Shown piece by piece: positions 32,152 to 39,463 of a DNA stretch of 42,356 nt (positions are counted from its first letter, which is position 1; every line of letters begins with the position of its first letter). The position numbers were made by a program, and so were the translations under genes. The DNA comes from a virus: positions 1 through 42,356 of IMG/VR virus record IMGVR_UViG_3300044798_000128. The stretch is one strand, 5' to 3'. Under the pieces are notes generated by a model, which saw only the letters and a list, made by a program, of their open reading frames with translations, did no database searches and was not told the origin of the DNA.

Positions 32152-33081
32152 TCAGAGTCGCCAATTGGCGACCGGCGAGGCGATCCGATGGGCCGCCTCG
32201 ATGTCGGTCTGGGCGATGGCGAGATAGCGGCGCACCATGTCCAGCGTGGTGTGGCCCAGGATAGCCTGGAGCGTGTAGACATCGCCCTTGTTGCGCAGAT
32301 ATTGGATGGCGAATGTGTGACGGAAACGATGGGGATGGACGTCGGCGACGCCGGCGCGCCGGCCGATGCGCGACACGACGTGCCACAACTCGCGGGGCGG
32401 GAGCTCCCGGCCCGTGCGCGCGCTGGGGAACAGGACCGCGTTGACCGTTTCGTCTTTGCGCAGGGCGATGTAGCGCCATAGGATTTGACCGGTCTGCGCG
32501 GAGAACGGGATCAGGCGCTCTTTGCTCCCCTTGCCCATCACCTTGACGTGCCGGGCTTTGAGATCCACGTCGTTGATGTGCAGCCCGCAGAGCTCAGCCG
32601 CCCGCATCCCGGTGTCGAGCAGCACGAACAACAAGGCCCGGTTGCGCGCCGCGGTGGCAATGGTGTGTTGGCACTCGCGTTTGCCTGGACGTTTGTAGAA
32701 CTTTGACTTGTCCACGGCGGCCAGGATCGCCTTGACCTCGGCCTCCGTGAAAGGGCTGACGATCCGCTCCTCCGGATGGGGCTGTTGAATCTCGCGGATG
32801 ATGTTGCTCGCGGTCAGCTTTTCTTTGGCCGCCCAACGCCAGAGAGAGGACAAGCCGGCGTGATGGCCCAGGAGGGATTTCTTGGACAGCGTGGTGAGAC
32901 TGGCCAGGAACTGCTCGACCTGGCCGGTCGTGATGTCGCCGATGTCGGGATCGCCGGGGAAGAAGCGCTGGAGCTTTTTGAAGATGTTGATGTAGAAGTC
33001 CACGGTGTTGGGACTGAGCCGGCGAGCTGCGGCGTTGATCAGGAAACCTTCGATGGCTTTAGATAAAGGCAGGGAATTCAT
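32152..33081 (-). CDS. int: Tyrosine integrase (XerC/D-like)
   Basis: 309 residues. N-terminal SAM-like core-binding domain (LSPNTVDFYINIFKKLQRFF ...) and catalytic domain with R160 (TGMRAAEL), K in GKGSKER (184-187), H251-x2-R254 (HRFRH), H277 (LGH) and nucleophile Y286 (RRYLAIA): complete. GGAGGA upstream. It faces away from attP, which lies about 190 bases upstream of its start, the usual arrangement for an integrase. It would insert the phage into a host proline tRNA gene. Confidence 0.93.
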   Translation of the reverse strand: MNSLPLSKAIEGFLINAAARRLSPNTVDFYINIFKKLQRFFPGDPDIGDITTGQVEQFLASLTTLSKKSLLGHHAGLSSLWRWAAKEKLTASNIIREIQQPHPEERIVSPFTEAEVKAILAAVDKSKFYKRPGKRECQHTIATAARNRALLFVLLDTGMRAAELCGLHINDVDLKARHVKVMGKGSKERLIPFSAQTGQILWRYIALRKDETVNAVLFPSARTGRELPPRELWHVVSRIGRRAGVADVHPHRFRHTFAIQYLRNKGDVYTLQAILGHTTLDMVRRYLAIAQTDIEAAHRIASPVANWRL

Positions 33082-33105
33082 GTGTCCTCCGGTTCGAGTT
33101 GGCCT

Positions 33106-33126
33106 GTATCAATAATGTGAATCCAG
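33106..33126 (-). repeat. Possible degenerate 21-bp box upstream of integrase
   Basis: On the minus strand the right block is ATTATTGATAC (10 of 11), while the left block CTGGAT fits only 2 of 6. It ends 24 bases before the integrase ATG and points the same way as the gene, as in other copies. Possibly a decayed site. Confidence 0.4.
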
Positions 33127-33217
33127 TAGCATGTAATTTGAAACAGGCTTTTTTTGAAACGAGACACACGAATTATGTGAGCAGCAGCCGGGGGACTTGA
33201 CCCGATCGCGGCGACCT

Positions 33218-33257
33218 ATGGACACATGAATCGTGAAATGCTTATTCAGGTGTCCAT
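33218..33257. repeat. Inverted repeat left of the att core
   Basis: ATGGACACATGAAT (33218-33231) and ATTCAGGTGTCCAT (33244-33257) are inverted copies with one mismatch. Possible binding sites for integrase or an accessory protein. Confidence 0.6.
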
Positions 33258-33264
33258 CGGTTTG

Positions 33265-33311
<47 letters not shown>

Positions 33312-33337
33312 CTAGCAAAATTGAAATTGCCAACCTC

Positions 33338-33400
33338 TGCCCACTTGATTATGCGATCTGAGTAGCTTGGTGCGCACCGGTTCAAAAAATCAAGTGGGCA
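33338..33400. repeat. Inverted repeat right of the att core
   Basis: TGCCCACTTGATT (33338-33350) and AATCAAGTGGGCA (33388-33400) are perfect 13-bp inverted copies. They share CACTTGA with the att core (33297-33303) and may be integrase arm sites. Confidence 0.65.
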
Positions 33401-33454
33401 CTGGTTGGCCTTCTTTGCTCCTCTTTCGGTGCCTTCGTTTCCTCCGTTTTGCCA

Positions 33455-33475
33455 GTATCAGTAATCGAGGTTATT
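33455..33475 (-). repeat. Dispersed 21-bp box, copy 12
   Basis: Reverse-strand reading: left block AATAAC, spacer CTCG, right block ATTACTGATAC. It lies seven bases beyond the stop of the minus-strand gene 33483-33836 and points along that transcription. Confidence 0.85.
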
Positions 33476-33482
33476 CGTCTCA

Positions 33483-33836
33483 CTAGAGCATAGCCAGCAG
33501 CGCGCGTTTCTCGGCCAATTTGCCACGCAAATCAGCAATGGCGGGGCTGATGGTCTTCTTCTCTCTCTCAGCCCAATTTTTAGCAGATAGGGCCACGAAG
33601 AAGGTCGGCAAACCAATCAAGCCTACAAACCCCCAGACATACCAAAGACTGGATAAAAACAAGAATCCTAAAATCGCAATCAGCAAAGCGATAATGCCGG
33701 CCATGCGATTGCCTTTTGCCGACAGCCATTGGCTATCCAATTCCTTGAGCGTCATTTCCTTTTGGGCAAGCTCTGATTCCATGTGCCCGATCTCGGCGGC
33801 AAATTCGGGCTTGTTGAATTGTGGCGTTTGTTCCAT
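33483..33836 (-). CDS. Two-span membrane protein with coiled-coil flanks
   Basis: 117 residues. A helical N-terminus (IGHMESELAQKEMTLKELDS), two adjacent membrane spans (MAGIIALLIAILGFLFLSSL and WGFVGLIGLPTFFVALS) and a charged helical tail. AAAGGAG upstream. Probably transcribed with the repressor and lipoprotein genes in the lysogen; a superinfection-exclusion role is possible but not shown. Confidence 0.7.
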   Translation of the reverse strand: MEQTPQFNKPEFAAEIGHMESELAQKEMTLKELDSQWLSAKGNRMAGIIALLIAILGFLFLSSLWYVWGFVGLIGLPTFFVALSAKNWAEREKKTISPAIADLRGKLAEKRALLAML

Positions 33837-33875
33837 TGGATCTCCTTTCTATTCCTCCTTCGCGGCTTTTTCCGT

Positions 33876-34313
33876 TTATTTCAGCGCCCAGGCCGGCGTC
33901 GGCGTCTCTTTTGCGCCTTCGGCAACGGCGACCACTTGACTGATCCCATCCATCAACTTACTCATCCCCGTATTCAAGTCCCGTGATACCGAATTCGTAT
34001 CCTGATTTGCCATGAAGTGCATGTAGCCATTCACAACCATATCGCTTCCATCCGCAAGCAATGTAGTGGAAGTCTTCACACACTCCGGGGCAGGCACGGC
34101 CAGCAAGTCACGCCGGATAGTCTGAAGGTTGCTTATGATCGGGGGCAGGCTCATACGCGGCGTGGAATCGGCTAGCTTGAGCGTGTCTGAAAATTTGGTG
34201 ACAAGGGGCGCTATCTTTACTCGATAATCTTTTGCTTGTGCCTGGCATGACTTGGGAAAAGCAGAACACCCGGCCAGCAAGGCCACCATGACGAACAATA
34301 CGATGCCTCGCAT
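33876..34313 (-). CDS. Lipoprotein
   Basis: 145 residues. Signal peptide MRGIVLFVMVALLAGCSAF with lipobox LLAGC (Cys16), then a helical, secreted domain of unknown family. AAAGGAGG upstream. Made next to the repressor, it may be a lysogenic surface protein, as in phages whose lipoproteins block superinfection. Function is inferred from context only. Confidence 0.75.
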   Translation of the reverse strand: MRGIVLFVMVALLAGCSAFPKSCQAQAKDYRVKIAPLVTKFSDTLKLADSTPRMSLPPIISNLQTIRRDLLAVPAPECVKTSTTLLADGSDMVVNGYMHFMANQDTNSVSRDLNTGMSKLMDGISQVVAVAEGAKETPTPAWALK

Positions 34314-34324
34314 CTATTCCTCCT

Positions 34325-34516
34325 TTAGACCCTACAGAAGGCTTTCTCGAACGCTTGTCTCGCCTGGCTAGGCTCTATCAGGATGTGCAAGCGGCGCTCG
34401 ACAGTGCGCCATGGCCGGCTGCGCTGGGCATTGAGACATATGAGAATGCTGAACCAATCCTCACGCGGAATCTGAAGCAGCGCCAGATCAAAGTGTAGTG
34501 TCTGCAACACCCGCAT
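34325..34516 (-). CDS. Small hypothetical protein, uncertain
   Basis: 63 residues from ATG 34516 (MRVLQTLHFDLALLQIPRED...); an earlier in-frame ATG is at 34552. It overlaps the 3' end of the repressor gene by about 29 bases and a GGGGATC precedes it. No known domain. It fills the gap between repressor and lipoprotein genes. Confidence 0.4.
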   Translation of the reverse strand: MRVLQTLHFDLALLQIPREDWFSILICLNAQRSRPWRTVERRLHILIEPSQARQAFEKAFCRV

Positions 34517-34862
34517 GATAGGATCCCCGCCGATCTGCCACATAGTTTTCAAGCATCCTCAGCCAATTCTGTCGTTCCTCGGTAGTGAGATAGGCAAACG
34601 CCTCATTCATCTCGCGGAGGTTGGGCGTGTCCGTCGGTGGGGGGGGCCGAAGCACACCCATCTGTTCGAGAATCTCGATGCGCGGAATCGAGAGTGCATC
34701 GGCGATCTTGATGGCCACATCCAGGCCTAATCCCCGATTCCCATTGATGATGTTTGAGATTGTTACTTGATTTATATTAGCTCGACGGGCTAACTCGCTT
34801 TGAGTCCAGCCTTTTCGTTCCAGATGTTCAAGCAGCCAACGAGATAAATCTTCCATAGTCAT
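34488..34862 (-). CDS. XRE-family repressor
   Basis: 124 residues from ATG 34862 (GGAGG upstream); the ATG at 34895 lacks a ribosome site. Helix-turn-helix at about 18-60 (GWTQSELARRANINQVTISN IINGNRG), then IADALSIPRIEILEQMG and a helical C-terminal tail, without a RecA-cleavage peptidase domain. Divergent from the early genes starting at 35016, the place of a CI-like immunity repressor. It probably binds the palindromes in 34928-34982. Confidence 0.8.
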   Translation of the reverse strand: MTMEDLSRWLLEHLERKGWTQSELARRANINQVTISNIINGNRGLGLDVAIKIADALSIPRIEILEQMGVLRPPPPTDTPNLREMNEAFAYLTTEERQNWLRMLENYVADRRGSYHAGVADTTL

Positions 34863-34927
34863 AATGATAGCCTCCAAGCTGTAGTTTTGGGTCATTTGAT
34901 TCGATTTCTCAAGACTAAAAAAGGATA

Positions 34928-34940
34928 TTTGTCATACAAA
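34928..34940. promoter_or_regulatory. Candidate operator in the genetic switch
   Basis: TTTGTCATACAAA is a dyad (TTTG / CAAA) between the divergent repressor and early genes. Could be bound by the XRE repressor. Not matched elsewhere in the window as far as I can see. Confidence 0.35.
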
Positions 34941-34969
34941 ACCAGTGACTTTAGGTACGGTTATTTTGT

Positions 34970-34986
34970 TAGCTTTCAGCTATAAT
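34970..34986 (+). promoter_or_regulatory. Early promoter -10 with overlapping operator-like dyad
   Basis: TATAAT (34981-34986) lies about 30 bases before ATG 35016; no good -35 is seen at 16-18 bases upstream. The dyad TAGCT-TTC-AGCTA (34970-34982) overlaps its first bases, a natural position for repression. Confidence 0.5.
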
Positions 34987-35015
34987 TTCAATGTCTGTAG
35001 ATATAAGAGGTGCGA

Positions 35016-35210
35016 ATGCTAGAGAAACGATTGCCGAGACAAGTCCGAGTTCGGCTGACTGAAGAGATGGCGGCAGCGCTGTATGACTTGTCGGTCCGTG
35101 AGAAGCGAGTTGCAACGGATCAGGCGGCGATTTTGTTGCGCGATCGGCTGATCGAGTTGGGATATTTGAACGTCGGCGAGATCGGCAAGCGCATCCTGGA
35201 GCCGGCATGA
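35016..35210 (+). CDS. First early gene; small DNA-binding-like protein
   Basis: 64 residues from ATG 35016 (AAGAGG five bases upstream). LPRQVRVRLTEEMAAALYDL SVREKR ... AILLRDRLIELG has the strand-helix-helix plan of ribbon-helix-helix regulators. It stands where Cro would be. Overlaps the next gene by four bases. Confidence 0.65.
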   Translation: MLEKRLPRQVRVRLTEEMAAALYDLSVREKRVATDQAAILLRDRLIELGYLNVGEIGKRILEPA

Positions 35211-35341
35211 TCATCACCTATTTGCTCTACACGGATGAGTGGCGCGTCGAGTGGGAAGGGCGGGTCGCAGTTCGACATGATCTGGCTACCGCAATCTCGC
35301 GGGTGATGGACCTGGTTGCGCCGGCTATCCCGGAGGTGTGA
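35207..35341 (+). CDS. Very small hypothetical protein
   Basis: 44 residues (MIITYLLYTDEWRVEWEGRV...). ATGA overlap with the previous gene, and the next gene starts directly after its stop, so it fits a coupled string. Function unknown. Confidence 0.5.
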   Translation: MIITYLLYTDEWRVEWEGRVAVRHDLATAISRVMDLVAPAIPEV

Positions 35342-35569
35342 ATGGCAAAAGTTCTCCCTGGTGAGCTCGTATCAGTCACGAATTTGATGAAGGGGTTTCT
35401 AGAGGACCTCACCCCAGAGCCCGACGGGGCTGAACCCGTGGAGGTTTCTGTTGAGGTGCTATCCGCATTGGAGAACCTGGCGCGCACCTTCGTGACGAAG
35501 AACGAACACGACGAAGCCGAGATCTCCTACATTCTCGATTGCCTGCGGGCATTCAGAGCGGAGGGATGA
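35342..35569 (+). CDS. Small hypothetical protein
   Basis: 75 residues, acidic and helical (MAKVLPGELVSVTNLMKGFL ... VLSALENLARTFVTKNEHDE). GGAGGTG upstream. No domain recognised. Confidence 0.6.
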   Translation: MAKVLPGELVSVTNLMKGFLEDLTPEPDGAEPVEVSVEVLSALENLARTFVTKNEHDEAEISYILDCLRAFRAEG

Positions 35570-35570
35570 G

Positions 35571-36008
35571 ATGACGATCGTGATGAACGCTTTGGTGATA
35601 TTCGCCTTATTACTGATGCTGGGCTATACCCCGGCAATGGCTCTGTCCCACGCACGCGCGGGAACCTTGACCGACAAGGATTTGCAAAGTCTCGACGCTG
35701 CGGGATTGCCCTTGTCCGATCATGCGCTCCAGAGCCACACCAATCAAAAGTATAACACCCAGGTGATTCAGGAAATGCTGCGGATGGGGATCTGCAGCCC
35801 GAAAGTGTACTATACGAACTGCGCCGAGAGCCGAATCATTCTGGGATGCAAAGCCTCCGCCGGGGGCCATACCTGGGCGATGCTCGTGATCAGCTTCAAG
35901 AACTTTTTCCGCCCAATCATCGTGACAGGGTACGCACTGCCTCAGAAGGATCTCGACAAGACCGCTGCACGTTACAGGTGCAGCCTTCCGGGACTCTATA
36001 TGCCATAG
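35571..36008 (+). CDS. Secreted or membrane-anchored hypothetical protein
   Basis: 145 residues. N-terminal hydrophobic segment with a signal-peptide-like end (MNALVIFALLLMLGYTPAMA LSHA), then cysteines (GICSP, TNCAESRIILGCKAS, RYRCS) that could form disulfides outside the cell. GGAGGGATGAG upstream. No known family. Could affect the host surface. Confidence 0.6.
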   Translation: MTIVMNALVIFALLLMLGYTPAMALSHARAGTLTDKDLQSLDAAGLPLSDHALQSHTNQKYNTQVIQEMLRMGICSPKVYYTNCAESRIILGCKASAGGHTWAMLVISFKNFFRPIIVTGYALPQKDLDKTAARYRCSLPGLYMP

Positions 36009-36039
36009 ATGGATCCTCTCCGCATCTCCTGCCTGACCA

Positions 36040-36125
36040 GCAGGTCCCCTACCTCCGGGGTTTGGATGCGGATGTCCCCGCTCTCGTTCTACCACGAGAG
36101 CGGGGAACCTCGGAGGCCAGTCCAT
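36040..36125 (+). other. Structured leader/hairpin before the zinc-finger gene
   Basis: TCCCCGCTCTCG (36075-36086) and CGAGAGCGGGGA (36095-36106) form a perfect 12-bp stem with an eight-base loop; outside it CCTCCG (36052-36057) and CGGAGG (36112-36117) can pair too. No T-run follows directly. It could be a transcript-end hairpin, an attenuator or an RNA element upstream of the gene at 36143. Confidence 0.55.
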
Positions 36126-36142
36126 ATTTTTGAGGAGACAAG

Positions 36143-36505
36143 ATGCAAACGAATGTAGAGACTCGAGTGGAGCATACCATTTCGGTCCGCATGACCGAGA
36201 CCGAATGGCGCGAAGTGCTGGACGATCCCAAGAAATTCTTTGCCGAGATCCGCAAAGAATTGCAGGACTTGCAGTTCGCCAGTCCAGAAAAGATCAAGCG
36301 CACATCAAAAAAAGTGCGCAAGGTAGCGGGTCCGTGGACATGCCCAGGCTGTGGTCAGATGTTCAAAAGCAGTGTCGTATCTGGCCGGCACCTAAAATCG
36401 TGCGAAGCTGCCAAGTCCGGTGCCCTCGTTGCGGCCTTGTCCTCGAGGCCGGAAACCGCATCGCCGACGGGCGAGGGCATTGTCAACTCTGCGAGTGGGA
36501 GCTGA
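36143..36505 (+). CDS. Zinc-finger protein
   Basis: 120 residues; GAGGAG upstream. Helical N-terminal half (MTETEWREVLDDPKKFFAEI), then a C2HC finger: C67, C70 (WTCPGCGQMF), H83, C87 (GRHLKSC). The Ser/Ala-rich end from about 90 overlaps another gene in a different frame and may be unstructured. Confidence 0.7.
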   Translation: MQTNVETRVEHTISVRMTETEWREVLDDPKKFFAEIRKELQDLQFASPEKIKRTSKKVRKVAGPWTCPGCGQMFKSSVVSGRHLKSCEAAKSGALVAALSSRPETASPTGEGIVNSASGS

Positions 36506-36579
36506 CCCACTCGGTGCGCGAGCGCGTGCACATGATCACTGAGGGCTTGGTGCCGGTCCGGTTGACCGGTAGCCAATAA
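36400..36579 (+). CDS. Overlapping small zinc-ribbon protein
   Basis: 59 residues from GTG 36400 in a frame different from the gene it overlaps by 106 bases. It has two knuckles, C8-x2-C11 (CPRCG) and C28-x2-C31 (CQLCEW), a proper zinc-ribbon spacing, followed by a helical VRERVHMITEGLVPVRL. No strong ribosome site; probably translationally coupled. The motif argues for a real gene. Confidence 0.5.
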   Translation: MRSCQVRCPRCGLVLEAGNRIADGRGHCQLCEWELTHSVRERVHMITEGLVPVRLTGSQ

Positions 36580-36595
36580 CAGCGATTACTGATAC
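36575..36595 (+). repeat. Dispersed 21-bp box, copy 13
   Basis: Left block AATAAC, spacer AGCG, right block ATTACTGATAC. It overlaps the stop of the zinc-ribbon gene and ends 24 bases before the GTG at 36620. Confidence 0.85.
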
Positions 36596-36619
36596 TGCTT
36601 ACCACAACAGGAGGTCATC

Positions 36620-37009
36620 GTGATAAAAAGAATTTCCGTATTCTGCTTCTGCATCCTCGCCGCGGCGCTAACGGTGGCCGCGACGACTGCTCCCAGGCCG
36701 GCGACGTTCACCAGTCCGCTGCCCCCATGGTGCGAGGACAATGGCGTCCAGCAACCTTGCCTTCCCTGGCGCCCTACACCCGCGCCTCTGGCCACTTCCG
36801 CGCCAATGCGCCAATCCGAGCAAGGCCAATCGTCCAAGACGCCAGGCGCGATGCCGACCCTGCAGCCCAGCGCGATGCCGCCCGTGACGCTGCCTGTTGC
36901 CGGCGGCGAGTCTGGCGTTCCACTGATTCCAATCGCCATGCTGCTGGTGGGGATCGGCATGGTATTGGTGACCTATCGCGGAAGTCTATCTCGACGGAGG
37001 CAAAGATGA
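36620..37009 (+). CDS. Surface protein with signal peptide and LPxTG-like anchor
   Basis: 129 residues from GTG 36620 (AGGAGG upstream). Signal peptide (RISVFCFCILAAALTVAATT), a Pro/Thr/Ser-rich middle, then LPVAG (91-95), a membrane helix (VPLIPIAMLLVGIGMVLVTY) and a basic end RRRQR: the plan of sortase-anchored or similar surface proteins. It may be displayed by the infected host cell. Role unknown. Confidence 0.65.
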   Translation: MIKRISVFCFCILAAALTVAATTAPRPATFTSPLPPWCEDNGVQQPCLPWRPTPAPLATSAPMRQSEQGQSSKTPGAMPTLQPSAMPPVTLPVAGGESGVPLIPIAMLLVGIGMVLVTYRGSLSRRRQR

Positions 37010-37074
37010 TTTTCATGGTTGTAGCTGGCTTATTTATTCTGGTCGTGGCTATTGTCATAGGGGCCGACTTGTGA
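37006..37074 (+). CDS. Tiny membrane peptide 1
   Basis: 22 residues (MIFMVVAGLFILVVAIVIGADL), nearly all membrane helix. GGAGG upstream and ATGA overlap with the gene before. Part of a chain of three overlapping tiny genes. Confidence 0.5.
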   Translation: MIFMVVAGLFILVVAIVIGADL

Positions 37075-37184
37075 GCACACGGGATTGGATTGCCCTCCTG
37101 GCTTGTTTTGAGATGGTTCTTTTCGTCGTGGCCTTGATTTTGGCGATGATGGATTCCCGTTCACGGAAGGCTCGGCATGAGTGA
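37071..37184 (+). CDS. Tiny membrane peptide 2
   Basis: 37 residues from GTG 37071 (GTGA overlap). MSTRDWIALLACFEMVLFVV followed by ALILAMMDSRSRKARHE: one membrane helix with a basic C-terminus. Function unknown. Confidence 0.5.
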   Translation: MSTRDWIALLACFEMVLFVVALILAMMDSRSRKARHE

Positions 37185-37263
37185 GCCACGCTGGACACGC
37201 TTGGATTGGTGGGCGCTGGTGTTTGGAGCATTGGCGCTGGCTGCCGCACGACTGTTGAGATAG
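37177..37263 (+). CDS. Tiny membrane peptide 3
   Basis: 28 residues (MSEPRWTRLDWWALVFGALA LAAARLLR), amphipathic to hydrophobic helix with basic ends. It overlaps peptide 2 by eight bases and is followed eight bases later by the recombinase start. Confidence 0.45.
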   Translation: MSEPRWTRLDWWALVFGALALAAARLLR

Positions 37264-37271
37264 GAGGTTCC

Positions 37272-38396
37272 ATGCCAGTGGTGATCGTTGACACACCCCC
37301 GACGACGAAATTGCTACCTGCCTGGATTGTCGCCCCGGAGGCGCCTCTACAACCCAGCATCGGGATTGACGACCGCGACGACGAGGCGGTCAAGGATCAG
37401 GTGTGGCCGATTGCGTATGAGCAATGGCTTGCCTCGTGCAGTAAAACCAACAGCCAGAACACGCTGGGCGGCTACAAACAGGCGATCAAATCATTCTTCA
37501 AGTACACGGGCGGGATTCGGCCCTGGCGTGTCATGTCCAGCCATGTGATCGGCTGGCAGAACGAGATGCGCTCGCGGGGTCTGAAGGATTCGACGATCAA
37601 TCTGCGCCTGTCTGGATTGTCCTCGTTGTTCAATTTCCTGGGGACTTTGTTCCCCTATCCCGATCCACGCACGCGGAAGGAGGCCTTCCTCGTTTCGCGC
37701 AACCCGGTGGATTCGGCAAAACGAGCCAAGGTTGATCCCTATGCCAACGCGGGGGCGCTCAGCGTGGAGGAAACGACGGCATTACTGCGCAAAATTGACC
37801 GCAGCACCGTGATCGGCCTGCGTGACTTTGCATTGATTCATACGCTCATCTACACCGGCTGCCGCATACATGAGATTCTCCGTCTCAGATGGGGCGACAT
37901 TACGGAGAATAATGGGCATTTTTTTTATGCCTGGCAGGGCAAGGGTGGCAAGGGTGGCAAGAGCGATGATATTGGCGCTGGCTTCAAATTCGAGCTGCCT
38001 GGCGTATCATACCTGGCAATCCATGGATATTTGAAAGCGGCCGGCAAGCTCGAGATGGCGCCGGACCAGTATATCTTTGTCGCGCACAGTGATGCGGCCC
38101 TGCACCTGCCCAATGTGAAATCGGTGGGCCAGAACAAGCCATTGAGTACTGCCTCTGCCGGCAGACTCTTGCGGCGCTGGGCCGCCAAGGCGGGCCTCGA
38201 TCCCAAGCGGATCCATCCACATTTATTGCGTCATACCGCTGGTGGCTTTATAGCCATGAAATCGGGTGATAACTTGAAGGCGGTACAGGAATTTCTCCAT
38301 CATAGCAACCCAGCGACAACGCAGATTTATCTGTCCCATCTAAAGAATAATCTAAACCCATACTGGATGGCGATCGAGCAGATGCTAGGGCTATAG
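37272..38396 (+). CDS. Second tyrosine recombinase
   Basis: 374 residues from ATG 37272 (TAGGAGG upstream). SAM-like N-terminal domain at about 45-125 and a catalytic domain with R198 (TGCRIHEIL), H317-x2-R320 (HLLRHTAGG), H344 and Y353 (QIYLSHL): complete. It differs clearly from the integrase at 32152. It may resolve multimers of a circular form, serve another attachment site, or control gene inversion. No partner site is identified. Confidence 0.88.
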   Translation: MPVVIVDTPPTTKLLPAWIVAPEAPLQPSIGIDDRDDEAVKDQVWPIAYEQWLASCSKTNSQNTLGGYKQAIKSFFKYTGGIRPWRVMSSHVIGWQNEMRSRGLKDSTINLRLSGLSSLFNFLGTLFPYPDPRTRKEAFLVSRNPVDSAKRAKVDPYANAGALSVEETTALLRKIDRSTVIGLRDFALIHTLIYTGCRIHEILRLRWGDITENNGHFFYAWQGKGGKGGKSDDIGAGFKFELPGVSYLAIHGYLKAAGKLEMAPDQYIFVAHSDAALHLPNVKSVGQNKPLSTASAGRLLRRWAAKAGLDPKRIHPHLLRHTAGGFIAMKSGDNLKAVQEFLHHSNPATTQIYLSHLKNNLNPYWMAIEQMLGL

Positions 38397-38398
38397 CG

Positions 38399-39298
38399 AT
38401 GAAAGCACCTTTTCCGTATTTTGGTGGGAAGCACAAGATAGTCGACTTGATCTGGGAACGTTTCGGCCACGTGGCCAATTACGTGGAACCGTTTTTCGGC
38501 TCGGGCGCCGTGCTGTTGGGACGCCCGCGCCTCTACGGCACAGAGACGGTCAACGACAAGGATTGCTACCTGGCGAATTTCTGGCGGGCGATTCAGGCTG
38601 AGCCAGGCCGAGTAGCTGAGTGGGCCGACTGGCCGGTGAATGAGGCCGACCTCCAGGCGCGGCACGTCTGGCTATTGAACCAGGTCGAGTTCCGTCAGCG
38701 CGTGTTGGATAATCCACATTACTATGACTGCCAGGTAGCCGGCTGGTGGGTGTGGGGGCTTTGTCAATGGATCGGCGGGGCCTGGTGCGATCAGAGCATG
38801 CCGATGGACGATGAGCACCGGCCACCGCGCCGGATGCCCCGTCCCTTTACGCCGGGCGTATGGATTCGAGGCTACGCTGATGTCTATGATTATTTTGAGG
38901 CGCTGGCGGAGCGATTGCGCAGCGTGCGGGTGTTGTGTGGCGAGTGGCATCGCGTGCTGGGGCCCTCGCAAACGACGGCGCTGGGATTGACGGGTGTCCT
39001 GCTCGATCCTCCCTACAGCATCCGGCGCTGTGCGGAGGCCGTCTACGGCCAGGAGGATCGGGATGTGGCGCACCAGGTCCGCGAATGGGCGATCACGAAT
39101 GGACTGAATCGCCTGCTGCGGATCGCCCTGTGCGGATATGAGGGCGAACACCAGATGCCGGCGGATTGGACGTCGGTGATGTGGGAGCACTCGATGGGAT
39201 ACAGCGAGCATGGCGGGGGCCAGGGACGCAAACGTGAGGTGATTTGGTTCAGCCCGTATTGCCTGCAAGCGATCCAGATCAGCGCGTTCGGCGAATAG
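38399..39298 (+). CDS. dam: DNA adenine N6-methyltransferase, D12 class
   Basis: 299 residues. PYFGGK (6-11) is the AdoMet site, EPFFGSG (30-36) and DPPY (203-206) the catalytic motif of N6-adenine methylases such as Dam. An inserted Trp-rich part (GWWVWGLCQWIGGAWCDQSM) is longer than in Dam. Starts three bases after the recombinase stop. It would mark phage DNA against host restriction; no cognate nuclease is adjacent, so it is probably an orphan. Confidence 0.9.
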   Translation: MKAPFPYFGGKHKIVDLIWERFGHVANYVEPFFGSGAVLLGRPRLYGTETVNDKDCYLANFWRAIQAEPGRVAEWADWPVNEADLQARHVWLLNQVEFRQRVLDNPHYYDCQVAGWWVWGLCQWIGGAWCDQSMPMDDEHRPPRRMPRPFTPGVWIRGYADVYDYFEALAERLRSVRVLCGEWHRVLGPSQTTALGLTGVLLDPPYSIRRCAEAVYGQEDRDVAHQVREWAITNGLNRLLRIALCGYEGEHQMPADWTSVMWEHSMGYSEHGGGQGRKREVIWFSPYCLQAIQISAFGE

Positions 39299-39299
39299 A

Positions 39300-39389
39300 A
39301 TGACCGGGTCGGCCAAGCGCCTGTGGGCAGCAGGCGGGGCGGCTAAGTGTGACGCTCTGCATCGTGGGGTGGTGCAGGGTAGAGGGTGA
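39300..39389 (+). CDS. Doubtful tiny gene
   Basis: 29 residues (MTGSAKRLWAAGGAAKCDAL HRGVVQGRG). Starts directly after the methylase stop. Without ribosome site or known motif; listed only to describe the 165-base gap 39299-39463. Confidence 0.2.
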   Translation: MTGSAKRLWAAGGAAKCDALHRGVVQGRG

Positions 39390-39463
39390 GCCTGGGACTG
39401 CAGTCACTGCTGAAGGTCCCCGAGGGGTGGCGCCCTCGCCCGGTCTATGTCAAAAGGAGATCT

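Noticed and set aside
34945-34965. A 21-bp box in the repressor switch region
   Set aside because: CGGTTATT fits the left block but the right block keeps only 5 of 11 bases.
36334-36356. A fifth 16-bp palindrome near TCCGTGGACATG
   Set aside because: The right arm fits but the left arm has lost CATG, so the dyad is missing.
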